IMG/VR virus record: IMGVR_UViG_3300031707_000001
Span: 62,001-126,000 of that record
DNA: 64,000 nt
Reading direction: 5' to 3' (one strand)
DNA from: a virus
Part shown: piece by piece, positions 13,027 through 20,125 of the stretch
Numbering within the stretch: the first letter of the stretch is position 1
How the letters are laid out: each line of letters opens with the position of its first letter
Made by a program: the position numbers and the translations under genes
The notes under the pieces: generated by a model
What the model was told of the DNA's origin: nothing
Database searches by the model: none
What the model saw: only the letters and a program-made list of their open reading frames with translations

Positions 13027-13388
13027 GAAGAATCACGATTAAGGAATACAAGGCCGAACTGAAGAAGCAAGGCGTATCACGCAACAACGTATGCTTCGTC
13101 TGTCCGGCCTGCGGCACGGTGCAGAGCGCCGACGACCTGATCAAGGCAGGCGCCGGCAAAAAGTTCGAGGACGTCAGGAAGTACCTGGGGTTCTCCTGCG
13201 TGGGAAGGTTCACCGGAATGAATCAACCTCCCAAGGTAAAGGGAACCCAGGTAGGGTGTGATTGGACCCTGGGAGGGTTGCTTGGCATTCACCAGTTGGT
13301 GGTGATAACTCCGGACGACGAATCGCATCCCTGCTTTGAGATAGCATCTCCGGAGCAGGCGCAGAAACACTTGGAGGCAAAAACGTGA
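13023..13388 (+). CDS. VVA0879-family phage protein
   Basis: 121 residues from ATG 13023 (ATGA overlap). It contains VCFVCPACGTVQSADDLIKA and KYLGFSCVGRFTG, then CDWTLGGLL and FEIASPEQAQKHLE near the end. This is the pattern of the VVA0879 family, widespread in phages and of unknown function. The Cys pairs probably hold zinc. It is embedded between two paralogues of the YWGRK family. Confidence 0.75.
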   Translation: MRRITIKEYKAELKKQGVSRNNVCFVCPACGTVQSADDLIKAGAGKKFEDVRKYLGFSCVGRFTGMNQPPKVKGTQVGCDWTLGGLLGIHQLVVITPDDESHPCFEIASPEQAQKHLEAKT

Positions 13389-13861
13389 ACAGGTACAAGA
13401 CAGACTGGAAGGTGTTGCGCTACATAGCAGAGCGGTCTCCGAAGCACTTTGCAACGCAGATTCGCAAGCGCAATCAGGGATTGCTGGATGCCTTGAACAA
13501 AAGACGGGATAGATTTATATCGTCCGTTGGATGTCCACACTGTGACGGTGATTGCTGTTCCTGCCTATGGTCGGAAGCGTATAAGCATTATCATTCTGAT
13601 AGGTTGCATATCATCATGAACGCCTGCGTTCTCGTGAACTTTGGTGGGTTGCATATCATGAACGCCTGCGTTCTCGTGAACTTTGGTGGGTACAGCATAC
13701 CCGATGTTCGGCAAGTCGTGAGTTATTGGAGTTTCCAGGAACAGGTTAAATCCATTCACGACAGCAACGTCCGGGAAATCATGAAAGCCAAGGCTTTCCT
13801 GAAAGCCCACATAGCGTGGACCAAAAAGCCCTACTGGGGCAGGAAGGTCAAGCATACATGA
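13385..13861 (+). CDS. YWGRK-family Cys-rich protein, paralogue 3
   Basis: 158 residues from GTG 13385. RYIAERSPKHFATQIRKRN, GCPHCDGDCCSCLW, VNFGGYSI and the end HIAWTKKPYWGRK match the family. An internal in-frame tandem duplication (13603-13689) repeats the peptide MNACVLVNFGG, so this copy carries a recent insertion of 14 residues. Confidence 0.7.
   Translation: MNRYKTDWKVLRYIAERSPKHFATQIRKRNQGLLDALNKRRDRFISSVGCPHCDGDCCSCLWSEAYKHYHSDRLHIIMNACVLVNFGGLHIMNACVLVNFGGYSIPDVRQVVSYWSFQEQVKSIHDSNVREIMKAKAFLKAHIAWTKKPYWGRKVKHT
13603..13689 (+). repeat. In-frame tandem duplication, 45 and 42 bp
   Basis: Bases 13603-13647 and 13648-13689 are the same sequence apart from one extra ATC/CAT triplet in the first copy. 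They lie inside paralogue 3 and keep its frame. Confidence 0.9.
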
Positions 13862-14343
13862 AGCGAAAGACGCACAAGACAGACTGGGCCGTACTTCGAC
13901 GGGTAGCAGAGCGAAGCCCGAAGAGCTTTGCTCTGCGCATACGCAGGCGCAACGTTGGGCTATTGCGAGCCCTGGAGAAGCACAATTGGGTCTTCTCTTC
14001 CCACGTGGGATGTCCGCACTGTGTCGACTGCGAAACTTGCCTTTGGATAGAGGCAATGAAAGCAGTAAAGAACGTCAACGATGGATGTTGCGGAGTGCGT
14101 TTTGGTGGACTACCCCTACGTAGAATACATATGATTGCATATGATTCTACTTCAGAAAAGGTGTACTCACCAAACACCCTGCCCGGAGATCTGTTTCTAC
14201 GATACTTCAACGACGCAGTACGCTTCGTGAAAGCCCACATAGCGTGGACCAAAAAGCCCTACTGGGGCAGGAAGCTCAATAAACCAAAAAGCCCTACTGG
14301 GGCAGGAAGCTCAATAAACCATGAAGAAACTCAACACACGTGA
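13858..14343 (+). CDS. YWGRK-family Cys-rich protein, paralogue 4, with altered C-terminus
   Basis: 161 residues from ATG 13858, overlapping the previous stop (ATGA). RRVAERSPKSFALRIRRRN, GCPHCVDCETCLW, RFGGLPL and HIAWTKKPYWGRK match the family. A 35-bp tandem duplication at 14248-14317 shifts the frame of the second copy, adding a tail that reads KPKSPTGAGSSIN. The extra 20 residues are therefore likely new. The N-termini of paralogues 3 and 4 are very alike, so they duplicated from each other. Confidence 0.7.
   Translation: MKRKTHKTDWAVLRRVAERSPKSFALRIRRRNVGLLRALEKHNWVFSSHVGCPHCVDCETCLWIEAMKAVKNVNDGCCGVRFGGLPLRRIHMIAYDSTSEKVYSPNTLPGDLFLRYFNDAVRFVKAHIAWTKKPYWGRKLNKPKSPTGAGSSINHEETQHT
14248..14317 (+). 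repeat. 35-bp perfect tandem duplication
   Basis: Bases 14248-14282 are repeated exactly at 14283-14317. The unit length is not a multiple of three, so the C-terminus of paralogue 4 is frameshifted relative to its family. Confidence 0.92.
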
Positions 14344-14506
14344 TGCACCTCCAGGGTATATGCCGATCGAGGCAACAACCCAAGCTCAGCGGGACTGCAA
14401 AGGATGTGCATTTTCACGTAGTCGTCGATGTGGAATTGACATGCGCTGTATTGCCGGTGAGCGGAAGGACGGCCGCAGCGTCATTTTCAAAAGTAGGTCA
14501 AAGTGA
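14321..14506 (+). CDS. Small Cys-rich hypothetical protein
   Basis: 61 residues overlapping the end of paralogue 4. It contains DCKGCAFSRSRRCGIDMRC, a four-Cys cluster seen in many small phage proteins of unknown role. The ribosome site is weak (GGAAGC, 14 bases up). Confidence 0.6.
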   Translation: MKKLNTRDAPPGYMPIEATTQAQRDCKGCAFSRSRRCGIDMRCIAGERKDGRSVIFKSRSK

Positions 14507-14697
14507 TTAAAGCAAGACACATAGCTATAGCCGTACTGTCGGCGATATACACGTCGGCCTGGTGGAGTCTGGCAATGTTTGGATTCCCCGGCAAGGAGCA
14601 GAATACTGGAATGATTCCGGTGATAGTCGTAGCGGTACTGGGATCAATAGGTATTCTGTTTTGTTTGGGTACTACGTTCACTATCGAGGGGGAGTAA
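14503..14697 (+). CDS. Two-helix membrane protein
   Basis: 64 residues from GTG 14503 (overlapping TGA). There are two hydrophobic segments, at about residues 7-27 and 38-59. A role in lysis is possible because a cell-wall hydrolase follows at 14906, but nothing in the sequence proves it. Confidence 0.55.
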   Translation: MIKARHIAIAVLSAIYTSAWWSLAMFGFPGKEQNTGMIPVIVVAVLGSIGILFCLGTTFTIEGE

Positions 14698-14781
14698 ACC
14701 AACAAAGTTTGCAGACTGATTCTCAGTCTAACAAATATTTCAGTCAATAGTCCAGACTGGCATATTTGTAGACCCTGCTTG

Positions 14782-14794
14782 TATAAGATGTAGG
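14782..14794 (+). promoter_or_regulatory. Possible promoter -10 with the ATGTAGG downstream motif
   Basis: TATAAG (14782-14787) is directly followed by ATGTAGG as in the promoter family, though one base pair closer than in copies 1-3. The -35 position (GGCATA) does not match CTTAAT, so this is a weak call. Confidence 0.35.
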
Positions 14795-14841
14795 GCCTGA
14801 ACAGGATATGAAACTACACGAAACATAAGCATTTGGGGGCC

Positions 14842-14881
14842 GGCGTGGGGCAAACCCGGGGTGAAACCTGGGTTCCACGCC
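14842..14881 (+). promoter_or_regulatory. Very stable hairpin in the leader of the SleB-like gene
   Basis: The outer stem GGCGTGG/CCACGCC (14842-14848/14875-14881) stacks on the inner stem AACCCGGG/CCTGGGTT (14853-14860/14867-14874) with a one-sided GGCA bulge. There is no T-tract, and the gene starts 24 bases later, so an RNA-level regulatory or stabilising role is more likely than termination. Confidence 0.55.
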
Positions 14882-14905
14882 CACCCTCATGCGTAAGGAG
14901 GATAC

Positions 14906-15613
14906 ATGACAATGATATCAGGGTTTATCACATTTGGACTGCTGATGTTCCTATGCAAAGCACTCAACGATCTGGTATATCACTTCGTTCATAAGCACCG
15001 TGCCAAGAACGGGATATACTGGATGCTGGCCCACGAACCCTGGGTTCGATGGAGCGTAGGCGGGGCTGTGGGATTCCTGGTGGCATTCATTGTGATGACA
15101 GAGTTTCTAAATGCCAGTGCACCAAGGAATTACGTAGTTCCGGAACCGACTGTGGTAACAAAACCTATCAATAACGCTGTGTTTTGTTACAGTAACATGG
15201 AGAATGTTACCCTGCAAGATAATGTTATCGAGCAGGATAAGGCAGAGGCCCGCAAATGGGCAGCATACGCCATATGGTACGAAGCCAGGGGTGAAGGACC
15301 ACAGGGGCGCCTGGCGGTCGCCAGCGTGCTCTGGAACCGCTCTGGTGGCGAGCCTGGGAACATCCTGGGAGTGCTGCAGAACACCAATTGGCTGGGCCGG
15401 CCGGACCTGCTGGATCCATCCAAAGCCGATCCGGAATGTCCAATATACCAGGAATCCAAGGTATTGGCTCAAGATCTGATAGCTGGGACATTTCGGCCGA
15501 TCGGAAGGTGGACCCACTTCTATGCACCGGCGAAGGCAGATCCTCCCTGGAAGTGGCAGTTGAAGGGTAAGAAACAGATTGGAAACCACGTGTTTGGAGT
15601 ACTACCACAATGA
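14906..15613 (+). CDS. SleB-type cell-wall hydrolase with N-terminal membrane segments
   Basis: 235 residues after AAGGAGG. There are hydrophobic segments at about residues 5-25 and 50-70. The catalytic domain is C-terminal: YAIWYEARGEGPQGRLAVAS has the conserved E-A-R-GE of the Hydrolase_2/SleB family, followed by VLWNR and later THFYAP and GNHVFG. SleB-like enzymes cut peptidoglycan glycan strands. The membrane segments suggest a signal-anchor endolysin that reaches the periplasm without a separate holin, which is inference. Confidence 0.85.
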   Translation: MTMISGFITFGLLMFLCKALNDLVYHFVHKHRAKNGIYWMLAHEPWVRWSVGGAVGFLVAFIVMTEFLNASAPRNYVVPEPTVVTKPINNAVFCYSNMENVTLQDNVIEQDKAEARKWAAYAIWYEARGEGPQGRLAVASVLWNRSGGEPGNILGVLQNTNWLGRPDLLDPSKADPECPIYQESKVLAQDLIAGTFRPIGRWTHFYAPAKADPPWKWQLKGKKQIGNHVFGVLPQ

Positions 15614-16014
15614 GCAAGCTAGTTGAATATGTCATGACACATGCGGTGCGGGGAGCCTGCAATTGTGGGCGTTGCATTGATGCCCCAACCAATCCCAAGG
15701 AAGAACAACCTACCGGTCACGTGGTGGACCTGACGTTCTTCAAGGTAGCAGCAAGTGGGGGAGATAAAGAAAAGCTGCTGGAGTTGGTGAAAGATGAATA
15801 CCCGCACTACCTGGATGGCAAAGAGCACGGCTACATGGAGATCGGCGCCGAGCTTGGTGACCAGGGTACGGCCCTGATGCTGATCGGGCTGGGGCACGTA
15901 TTGGGAGCGTGGAGAGCCTTGTCCCCGGATACGATGATGCCCAAATTAGCAACAGAGTTGAAACAACAAATGGCTGGTACGGGGATGGTTGCCATGCGTA
16001 CCAAAAACGTGTGA
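15610..16014 (+). CDS. Hypothetical protein of a widespread phage family
   Basis: 134 residues, start overlapping the hydrolase stop. GACNCGRCIDAPTNPKEEQP followed by a hydrophobic VVDLTFFKVA, and then EIGAELGDQGTALMLIGLGH, forms a pattern common to many phage proteins of unknown role. The CxCGxC cluster is strictly kept. Confidence 0.7.
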   Translation: MSKLVEYVMTHAVRGACNCGRCIDAPTNPKEEQPTGHVVDLTFFKVAASGGDKEKLLELVKDEYPHYLDGKEHGYMEIGAELGDQGTALMLIGLGHVLGAWRALSPDTMMPKLATELKQQMAGTGMVAMRTKNV

Positions 16015-16024
16015 CGAGGGTACT

Positions 16025-16219
16025 ATGTACAAAGAACCGTTAGCATCAGCACGGACAAACCGTGCCATGGAGCAACGAATCAAACAGAAGATAGAAGCTA
16101 CAGCAGAGAAGATTGCTAATCCGAACTTGAGCGACGAGAAGTTTAATGCAGCACTCTTGGATCTGTGTACGCTCAACAGAATGCGTGACAGTCACAAGGC
16201 TGAAGCGGAAACGAAGTAA
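16025..16219 (+). CDS. Small helical hypothetical protein
   Basis: 64 residues from ATG 16025, with GAGGG upstream. It is rich in Ala, Lys and Glu, with likely helices throughout. Function unknown. A terminator follows 26 bases later. Confidence 0.5.
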   Translation: MYKEPLASARTNRAMEQRIKQKIEATAEKIANPNLSDEKFNAALLDLCTLNRMRDSHKAEAETK

Positions 16220-16245
16220 TTGCATGTTTCCTCCTGTTGTGTTGT

Positions 16246-16272
16246 GGGCCCTCCCGTGAGGGCCCATTCTTT
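16246..16272 (+). terminator. Rho-independent terminator
   Basis: GGGCCCTC/GAGGGCCC (16246-16253/16258-16265) has a CCGT loop, then ATTCTTT. Confidence 0.85.
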
Positions 16273-16281
16273 AGCTATTGC

Positions 16282-16320
16282 CTTAATATTGGATCATATT
16301 CGGCTATAAATATATGTAGG
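16282..16320 (+). promoter_or_regulatory. Promoter of the CTTAAT-N17-TATAAN family (copy 3)
   Basis: CTTAAT (16282-16287), a 17-bp spacer and TATAAA (16305-16310), then TATATGTAGG. GCTATTG precedes the -35, as it also does at copy 4. Confidence 0.8.
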
Positions 16321-16379
16321 AACCTACATTCATAACGATTGCAGGATAGACCTACAAGCCGATCGAAGGAGGACTGTTG

Positions 16380-16643
16380 ATGGAAACGTTGTTTATGGGG
16401 AAGATCTTTTCGTGTCAGCGGTGTGGCAAGGTAAGCGTGCTGGCGCTCAAGCAAGAAGACGCCCTGTGCGTAGCCTGCAGGTACCGCAACGGTGGCAACA
16501 TAGCCGAGGATCGGGAACCGTACACTCGGGACCTGATCAGCTCTATGTGCCGGCCGGATGGCACGAAGCTGATAGATGCTTTTGCGTGGCAACAAGGCCA
16601 GGCGGATCATCTTACAGCCAGAGACTGCAGCCAGGACAACTGA
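16380..16643 (+). CDS. Small zinc-ribbon protein in its own transcription unit
   Basis: 87 residues from ATG 16380 after AAGGAGGA. CQRCGKV near residue 12 and CVACRYRNGG near residue 29 form a zinc ribbon. It stands alone between promoter 16282-16320 and terminator 16699-16719. Function unknown. Confidence 0.65.
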   Translation: METLFMGKIFSCQRCGKVSVLALKQEDALCVACRYRNGGNIAEDREPYTRDLISSMCRPDGTKLIDAFAWQQGQADHLTARDCSQDN

Positions 16644-16698
16644 CTGGGCTGCCGGGTTTGGCCAGCACCTGAGAACAGAAGCTGGATGCGAAACCAAA

Positions 16699-16719
16699 GG
16701 GGCGCCTGCCCCTTCTTTT
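16699..16719 (+). terminator. Rho-independent terminator
   Basis: GGGGC-GCCT-GCCCC (16699-16712) is followed by TTCTTTT. Confidence 0.75.
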
Positions 16720-16728
16720 AGCTATTGT

Positions 16729-16767
16729 CTTAATATCCATCCATACTCAGTTATAAGTATCTGTACA
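16729..16767 (+). promoter_or_regulatory. Promoter of the CTTAAT-N17-TATAAN family (copy 4)
   Basis: CTTAAT (16729-16734), a 17-bp spacer and TATAAG (16752-16757), followed by TATCTGTACAG. It lies upstream of a long gene-free, highly structured stretch. Confidence 0.78.
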
Positions 16768-16769
16768 GT

Positions 16770-17230
16770 ACAATATATTGTGTTTCATACACATTCCTGG
16801 GAGCCGACTATGAGACTTTGAATATGCTGATTGATATCTAACTAGTGTTTCCGGGGCAGCTGAAACTGCTTACACTGTTCAAACCGGAGTCGTCACCTGA
16901 TGGTCTGGAAAACCAAGTGGTGAGCCTGAGGAAGCAGAGCCTCGATTGATTTGTGATGTCTAATAGTTAGGTTTGCTGTTGGCGAGCTATGGAACCGCTG
17001 CTGAGACCGGCCTGGTATATCTGCATGGCACATGCAGTAATCACTTGCCTACAAAGTAAGTGAGGACGCCACTGCTGTCGGGGGTAAGCATGGATACCGC
17101 TATGGATCATAGGACGTAGTGCCTAAACCGTTTGTAGCAATACGAACGAGGTACGCTGTACTGCTAATCCTATGAGTTGAAGTAGCAGGACCCGGCCTGG
17201 TGTGAATCCGGGGCAGCAAATCTTAAACAT
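16770..17230 (+). ncRNA. Candidate large structured non-coding RNA (about 460 nt)
   Basis: No credible gene lies here, and a promoter sits just upstream. CTAACTA pairs with TAGTTAG about 130 nt away and encloses several hairpins (GCAG/CTGC, TCACC/GGTGA, GAGG/CCTC). Downstream are CTGCATG-GCA-CATGCAG, CACTT/AAGTG, an 8-bp CGTTTGTA/TACGAACG capped by a GCAA tetraloop, and CTGCTA/TAGCAG. The word CCGGGGCAGC occurs near both ends. The density of hairpins resembles ornate phage RNAs such as GOLLD or ROOL, but I do not recognise a known class. No clear terminator separates it from the gene at 17251, so it could also be a very long leader. Confidence 0.6.
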
Positions 17231-17250
17231 CTAAAGAAAGGAAAGAACGT

Positions 17251-17697
17251 ATGAACGAGGAATTCAAACCTGTATTCACATGTCCCGTGTGTGAGAAACA
17301 CAACCTGGAATATGAACACGATTACGTTGTTGTTATCCAGAAGAAGGAATCCGTATTTTGCAACTGTTATCGTAAAGAGAAGGTTGCTGCCACTCGCCAG
17401 GGTTCGTGCAGGGTTAAGGTATCCGAAAGCGGACACATCACGCCTACGCTGACATTGACCATGGACAAACGATCAAACGGGAAAGCTACAAAGATCGTAT
17501 GGTCCAAACCCAAAGTCTTCTGTTCCTGCTTCGGAAAGGAAGAGAACCCCGATTGGACTCTTACGCAAGAAGTGCCTACCCAAGACGTAGCGAGCCAGTA
17601 TTGGTGTGTGGGGTGTGCTGATTGCAAGGAGCAGATTCCGTTTGCCTGGGAATGTACTCCGAGCGACGGTCCTCGTCAGATTCGACTTCTGATCTAA
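17251..17697 (+). CDS. Hypothetical protein with several Cys pairs
   Basis: 148 residues after AAAGAAAGGAAAG. The Cys pairs CPVC (residue 11), CNC (37), CSC (89) and CVGCADC (125) suggest one or two zinc sites. It has no known family. It follows the structured RNA directly and might be controlled by it. Confidence 0.6.
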   Translation: MNEEFKPVFTCPVCEKHNLEYEHDYVVVIQKKESVFCNCYRKEKVAATRQGSCRVKVSESGHITPTLTLTMDKRSNGKATKIVWSKPKVFCSCFGKEENPDWTLTQEVPTQDVASQYWCVGCADCKEQIPFAWECTPSDGPRQIRLLI

Positions 17698-17724
17698 TTC
17701 CTAGTGTTTTAGCCCAAGCGGGGT

Positions 17725-17789
17725 GGGCGGGATGAGTAATCATCCGATCGGCTGGGGAGGCACGGCGGCCCCCTAACCCTGTACCGCCC
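17725..17789 (+). promoter_or_regulatory. Structured leader RNA
   Basis: The outer pairing GGGCGG/CCGCCC (17725-17730/17784-17789) encloses GGATGA-GTAA-TCATCC, a hairpin with a GNRA tetraloop, and GC-rich segments. The gene at 17812 starts 22 bases later. The outer and inner stems share one base, so a small rearrangement is needed. Confidence 0.4.
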
Positions 17790-17811
17790 GTGGGTGTAGA
17801 AAGGAGCGTCC

Positions 17812-17994
17812 ATGAGCCAATGGACCAAAGAGCAAATCCTCAACCGTGTACGTTACGGTGGAGAAGACCCGGCCGAGCTGGGTCGTGCGGGTGGAAGGTC
17901 AACTGCCCGAAAGTGGAAGAAGGACCACCGCTATCGTTTGGTGGCGGAACGGCACAGCGATAAAGAAATACAGGGTATGCCCTGGAACAAGTAA
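17812..17994 (+). CDS. Small basic hypothetical protein
   Basis: 60 residues after AAAGGAG. It contains PAELGRAGGRSTARKWKKDH, a basic stretch that may bind nucleic acid. It has no family that I can name. Confidence 0.55.
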   Translation: MSQWTKEQILNRVRYGGEDPAELGRAGGRSTARKWKKDHRYRLVAERHSDKEIQGMPWNK

Positions 17995-18005
17995 GGAGTA
18001 CGCAT

Positions 18006-18335
18006 ATGACGACGGAACAGAAAAAGAGTCTCGAAGAGCGGATAGCGGCACTCGAAGCGAAGACTGAGGCCATGCCGGACCTGAGCAACGAAACCTTCCT
18101 GCAGACATTGGACAGCCATCTGCGGGTAGCCGTTGCCGAGATGGTGCACAACCATATCGAGAAGATCACCGACAAGCAGGCCGAAAGCATCGTCCTTCGG
18201 GGTCTGAAGAGCCTGGGCAAGGAGATCGTGCTCCTGCCGTTCGAGATCGGTAAGCAGTTCTACCTGGGCTGCCGGGACCTCGTGACCAAGAAGGCGCCGA
18301 AGGTTCAGCCCACCGTCGAACCAGCAAAGGCGTAA
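18006..18335 (+). CDS. Helical hypothetical protein
   Basis: 109 residues after AAGGAG. The first 25 residues look like a short coiled coil (SLEERIAALEAKTEAM). A hydrophobic helix IVLLPFEIGKQFYLG near residue 74 and a Lys/Pro/Ala tail follow. A terminator comes 22 bases downstream. Function unknown. Confidence 0.55.
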   Translation: MTTEQKKSLEERIAALEAKTEAMPDLSNETFLQTLDSHLRVAVAEMVHNHIEKITDKQAESIVLRGLKSLGKEIVLLPFEIGKQFYLGCRDLVTKKAPKVQPTVEPAKA

Positions 18336-18357
18336 GTGGAGTTCAAGCGATAAACGA

Positions 18358-18385
18358 GAAGACGTCCCATGTGGGCGTCTTCTTT
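18358..18385 (+). terminator. Rho-independent terminator
   Basis: A 10-bp stem GAAGACGTCC/GGGCGTCTTC (18358-18367/18373-18382) with one T-G pair has a CATGT loop, then TTT. Confidence 0.75.
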
Positions 18386-18397
18386 AGATAGGAGCCG

Positions 18398-19024
18398 ATG
18401 AAGCAACGAATTTATTTATCTGTGGATCTGGACTACTGGTGTGCTGGACTTGCTCTTTGGAGCGGTGCTATACGCACAATGCAGAAGCTGATAAAGCTTG
18501 GCAAGCCGATCATTATGGTGGCTGATCATGGAACCATGATAGAGCACATCAACAGTCATCCAGCCGATTGTCTGATTAACGTTGATGCTCACAGCGACAT
18601 CTGGGGCTACGACAGTGTAAGAAGGATCGGAAACAGCGTTGATTGCAGCAACTGGGTCAATGCGGTATCGTGGCAAAAAGGCAAAGAGTATATCTGGTTT
18701 CATCCACACAAGACTGGCGTATGGGATGAGGGATTTTGCCATGGAGAAGATCCAAATCCGTTTAGGAAAAAGAACAGGCCTAAGTATGCGTGGAAAGAAG
18801 CGCACTATCAACGTGGATTTCCTACACAGAAACAAATTGATGCTGCAATTGCTGTAGGTATAGCCATTAGCGAGGATTGGTTGGACAACGCCGATCAGGT
18901 GGAAGCAGCCATAAGATTTGCCTTAAAGCACAACATTAAGTTGCCAGACCTGTACAACCTTGGCCGGTATGAACAGAATCTAAACCAAAAACTATTGGAG
19001 AAAGCGAAGGAGAAGCTATCGTGA
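18398..19024 (+). CDS. Arginase-fold UPF0489-like protein
   Basis: 208 residues. VDLDYW near residue 9 and INVDAHSD near residue 60 match the metal-binding DxD and DAHxD motifs of the arginase/UPF0489 fold, and VADHGTMIEHI near residue 42 fits the intervening strand. UPF0489 relatives include peptide arginases that turn Arg into ornithine. The metal ligands appear present, so an enzyme is likely, but the substrate is unknown. The next gene overlaps by four bases. Confidence 0.6.
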   Translation: MKQRIYLSVDLDYWCAGLALWSGAIRTMQKLIKLGKPIIMVADHGTMIEHINSHPADCLINVDAHSDIWGYDSVRRIGNSVDCSNWVNAVSWQKGKEYIWFHPHKTGVWDEGFCHGEDPNPFRKKNRPKYAWKEAHYQRGFPTQKQIDAAIAVGIAISEDWLDNADQVEAAIRFALKHNIKLPDLYNLGRYEQNLNQKLLEKAKEKLS

Positions 19025-19575
19025 TAACAGACCAGGAGATATTGGACGAAGGAAAACGCATCTTTGAGGTGCTGGGACAGAAGGTAGGAACATACAAGGA
19101 GTTCCCATCTTCTATGATTTTATTCCGCCAGGGCGGAGAAAGAATTCGAGTTCCGATTGACCATTTTGCCGGCGAGTTTGGGCAAGATCCCGGGACCATT
19201 GTAAAGACATTGCTTCCGCTTCTGCGTAAGGACAAGCAGTTGATGGGAATGCTGTTCTTTTCAGAGGGCTGGTCTCTCAAAGGAAATATCAAGCAAGTGG
19301 TAGACATGTCATCGGAGGCGAAAGAAGACCTAGAAAAGGTTATGCGTGGAGAGATGAGCGTCTCGGACTCACAGTTCAAGCAAGAATGCCTGATGGTCAA
19401 CGTCGAGACTCGCAGTGGACGAAGGCTCCATTTCATGCGTGAGATTGTTCACGATCAGAATGGAAAGCGTAGCATGGGTGAAGAACAGATATGTTTTTCT
19501 GAGAAAGACCATATGACAGGAAAAACAATTGGATTCTTTGAAGATCCGCCGCCCATGCCAACGAGGTTTGCATGA
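19021..19575 (+). CDS. Hypothetical protein
   Basis: 184 residues from GTG 19021, overlapping the previous stop. It contains ILFRQGGERIRVPIDHF and LFFSEGWSLKG, which look like an alpha/beta fold resembling small phage proteins that monitor other gene products. I cannot name the family. It overlaps the next gene by four bases. Confidence 0.6.
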   Translation: MITDQEILDEGKRIFEVLGQKVGTYKEFPSSMILFRQGGERIRVPIDHFAGEFGQDPGTIVKTLLPLLRKDKQLMGMLFFSEGWSLKGNIKQVVDMSSEAKEDLEKVMRGEMSVSDSQFKQECLMVNVETRSGRRLHFMREIVHDQNGKRSMGEEQICFSEKDHMTGKTIGFFEDPPPMPTRFA

Positions 19576-19865
19576 CCGGTAAAATGTACCTGGTTCGGCG
19601 GACTGACACAGGGGAGTATTTTCGACAGTTATCTTCTGGTTATCTTAAGGACTGGGCTGTGGATGATCCTCGGCGTAAGAACTGGACGCTGGACATTGAG
19701 AAGGCCAAGCCATATTCCTTGAATGGTGCCATTAGCGTGGCGAGTAATCAGAGAAACGACTGCAGTGTTGAAGTCGTAAGGTTAAAGATAACCGTAGATG
19801 AGGTTGTCAGAACATGGAATAAAGGAATACAGAATGACAAAGTGGAAGCCAAGCAAAAGCGATAA
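19572..19865 (+). CDS. Hypothetical protein
   Basis: 97 residues starting in the previous stop (ATGA). It begins MTGKMYLVRRTDTGEYFRQL and has WTLDIEKAKPYSLNGA near residue 38. Proteins of this kind, about 60-100 residues with a YLVR strand, occur in many phages. Function unknown. The basic C-terminus overlaps the next gene. Confidence 0.55.
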   Translation: MTGKMYLVRRTDTGEYFRQLSSGYLKDWAVDDPRRKNWTLDIEKAKPYSLNGAISVASNQRNDCSVEVVRLKITVDEVVRTWNKGIQNDKVEAKQKR

Positions 19866-20076
19866 GAAGTGGATGGAAGACGTTGCCGGATCGCTCCGTG
19901 ACGGTGGCATGTGGGCGGTACCGGCAAACGGATCGTTGTGGTGTGTCCACAAGAATGATAAGGCGGTAAACGTCGTATGTCGTGGACTTGACGACGAACT
20001 GACGGAGAGAATTGTCGTGGCTTTCAAGGCCATTGGATATCAGGTGAAAGACTGTCCTCAACTACAAGAATCTTGA
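19834..20076 (+). CDS. Small hypothetical protein
   Basis: 80 residues from ATG 19834 after AAAGGA. It contains SLRDGGMWAVPANGSLWCVH and ELTERIVVAFKAIGYQVKDC, a compact alpha/beta pattern. It is the last gene before a terminator. Confidence 0.55.
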   Translation: MTKWKPSKSDKKWMEDVAGSLRDGGMWAVPANGSLWCVHKNDKAVNVVCRGLDDELTERIVVAFKAIGYQVKDCPQLQES

Positions 20077-20086
20077 GAAGTCTTTA

Positions 20087-20112
20087 GGCGCCCCTTCGGA
20101 GGTGCCTTTTTT
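20087..20112 (+). terminator. Rho-independent terminator ending the accessory region
   Basis: GGCGCC pairs with GGTGCC (20087-20092/20101-20106) around a CCTTCGG-like loop and is followed by six T. Confidence 0.85.
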
Positions 20113-20125
20113 ACCTATTGCAGGA

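Noticed and set aside
17196-17220. Similarity of GGTGTGAATCCGGGGCAGC to part of a cobalamin riboswitch, plus GCCACTG near 17070
   Set aside because: The two pieces are in the wrong order and spacing, the rest of the riboswitch core is missing, and the downstream gene has no link to cobalamin.
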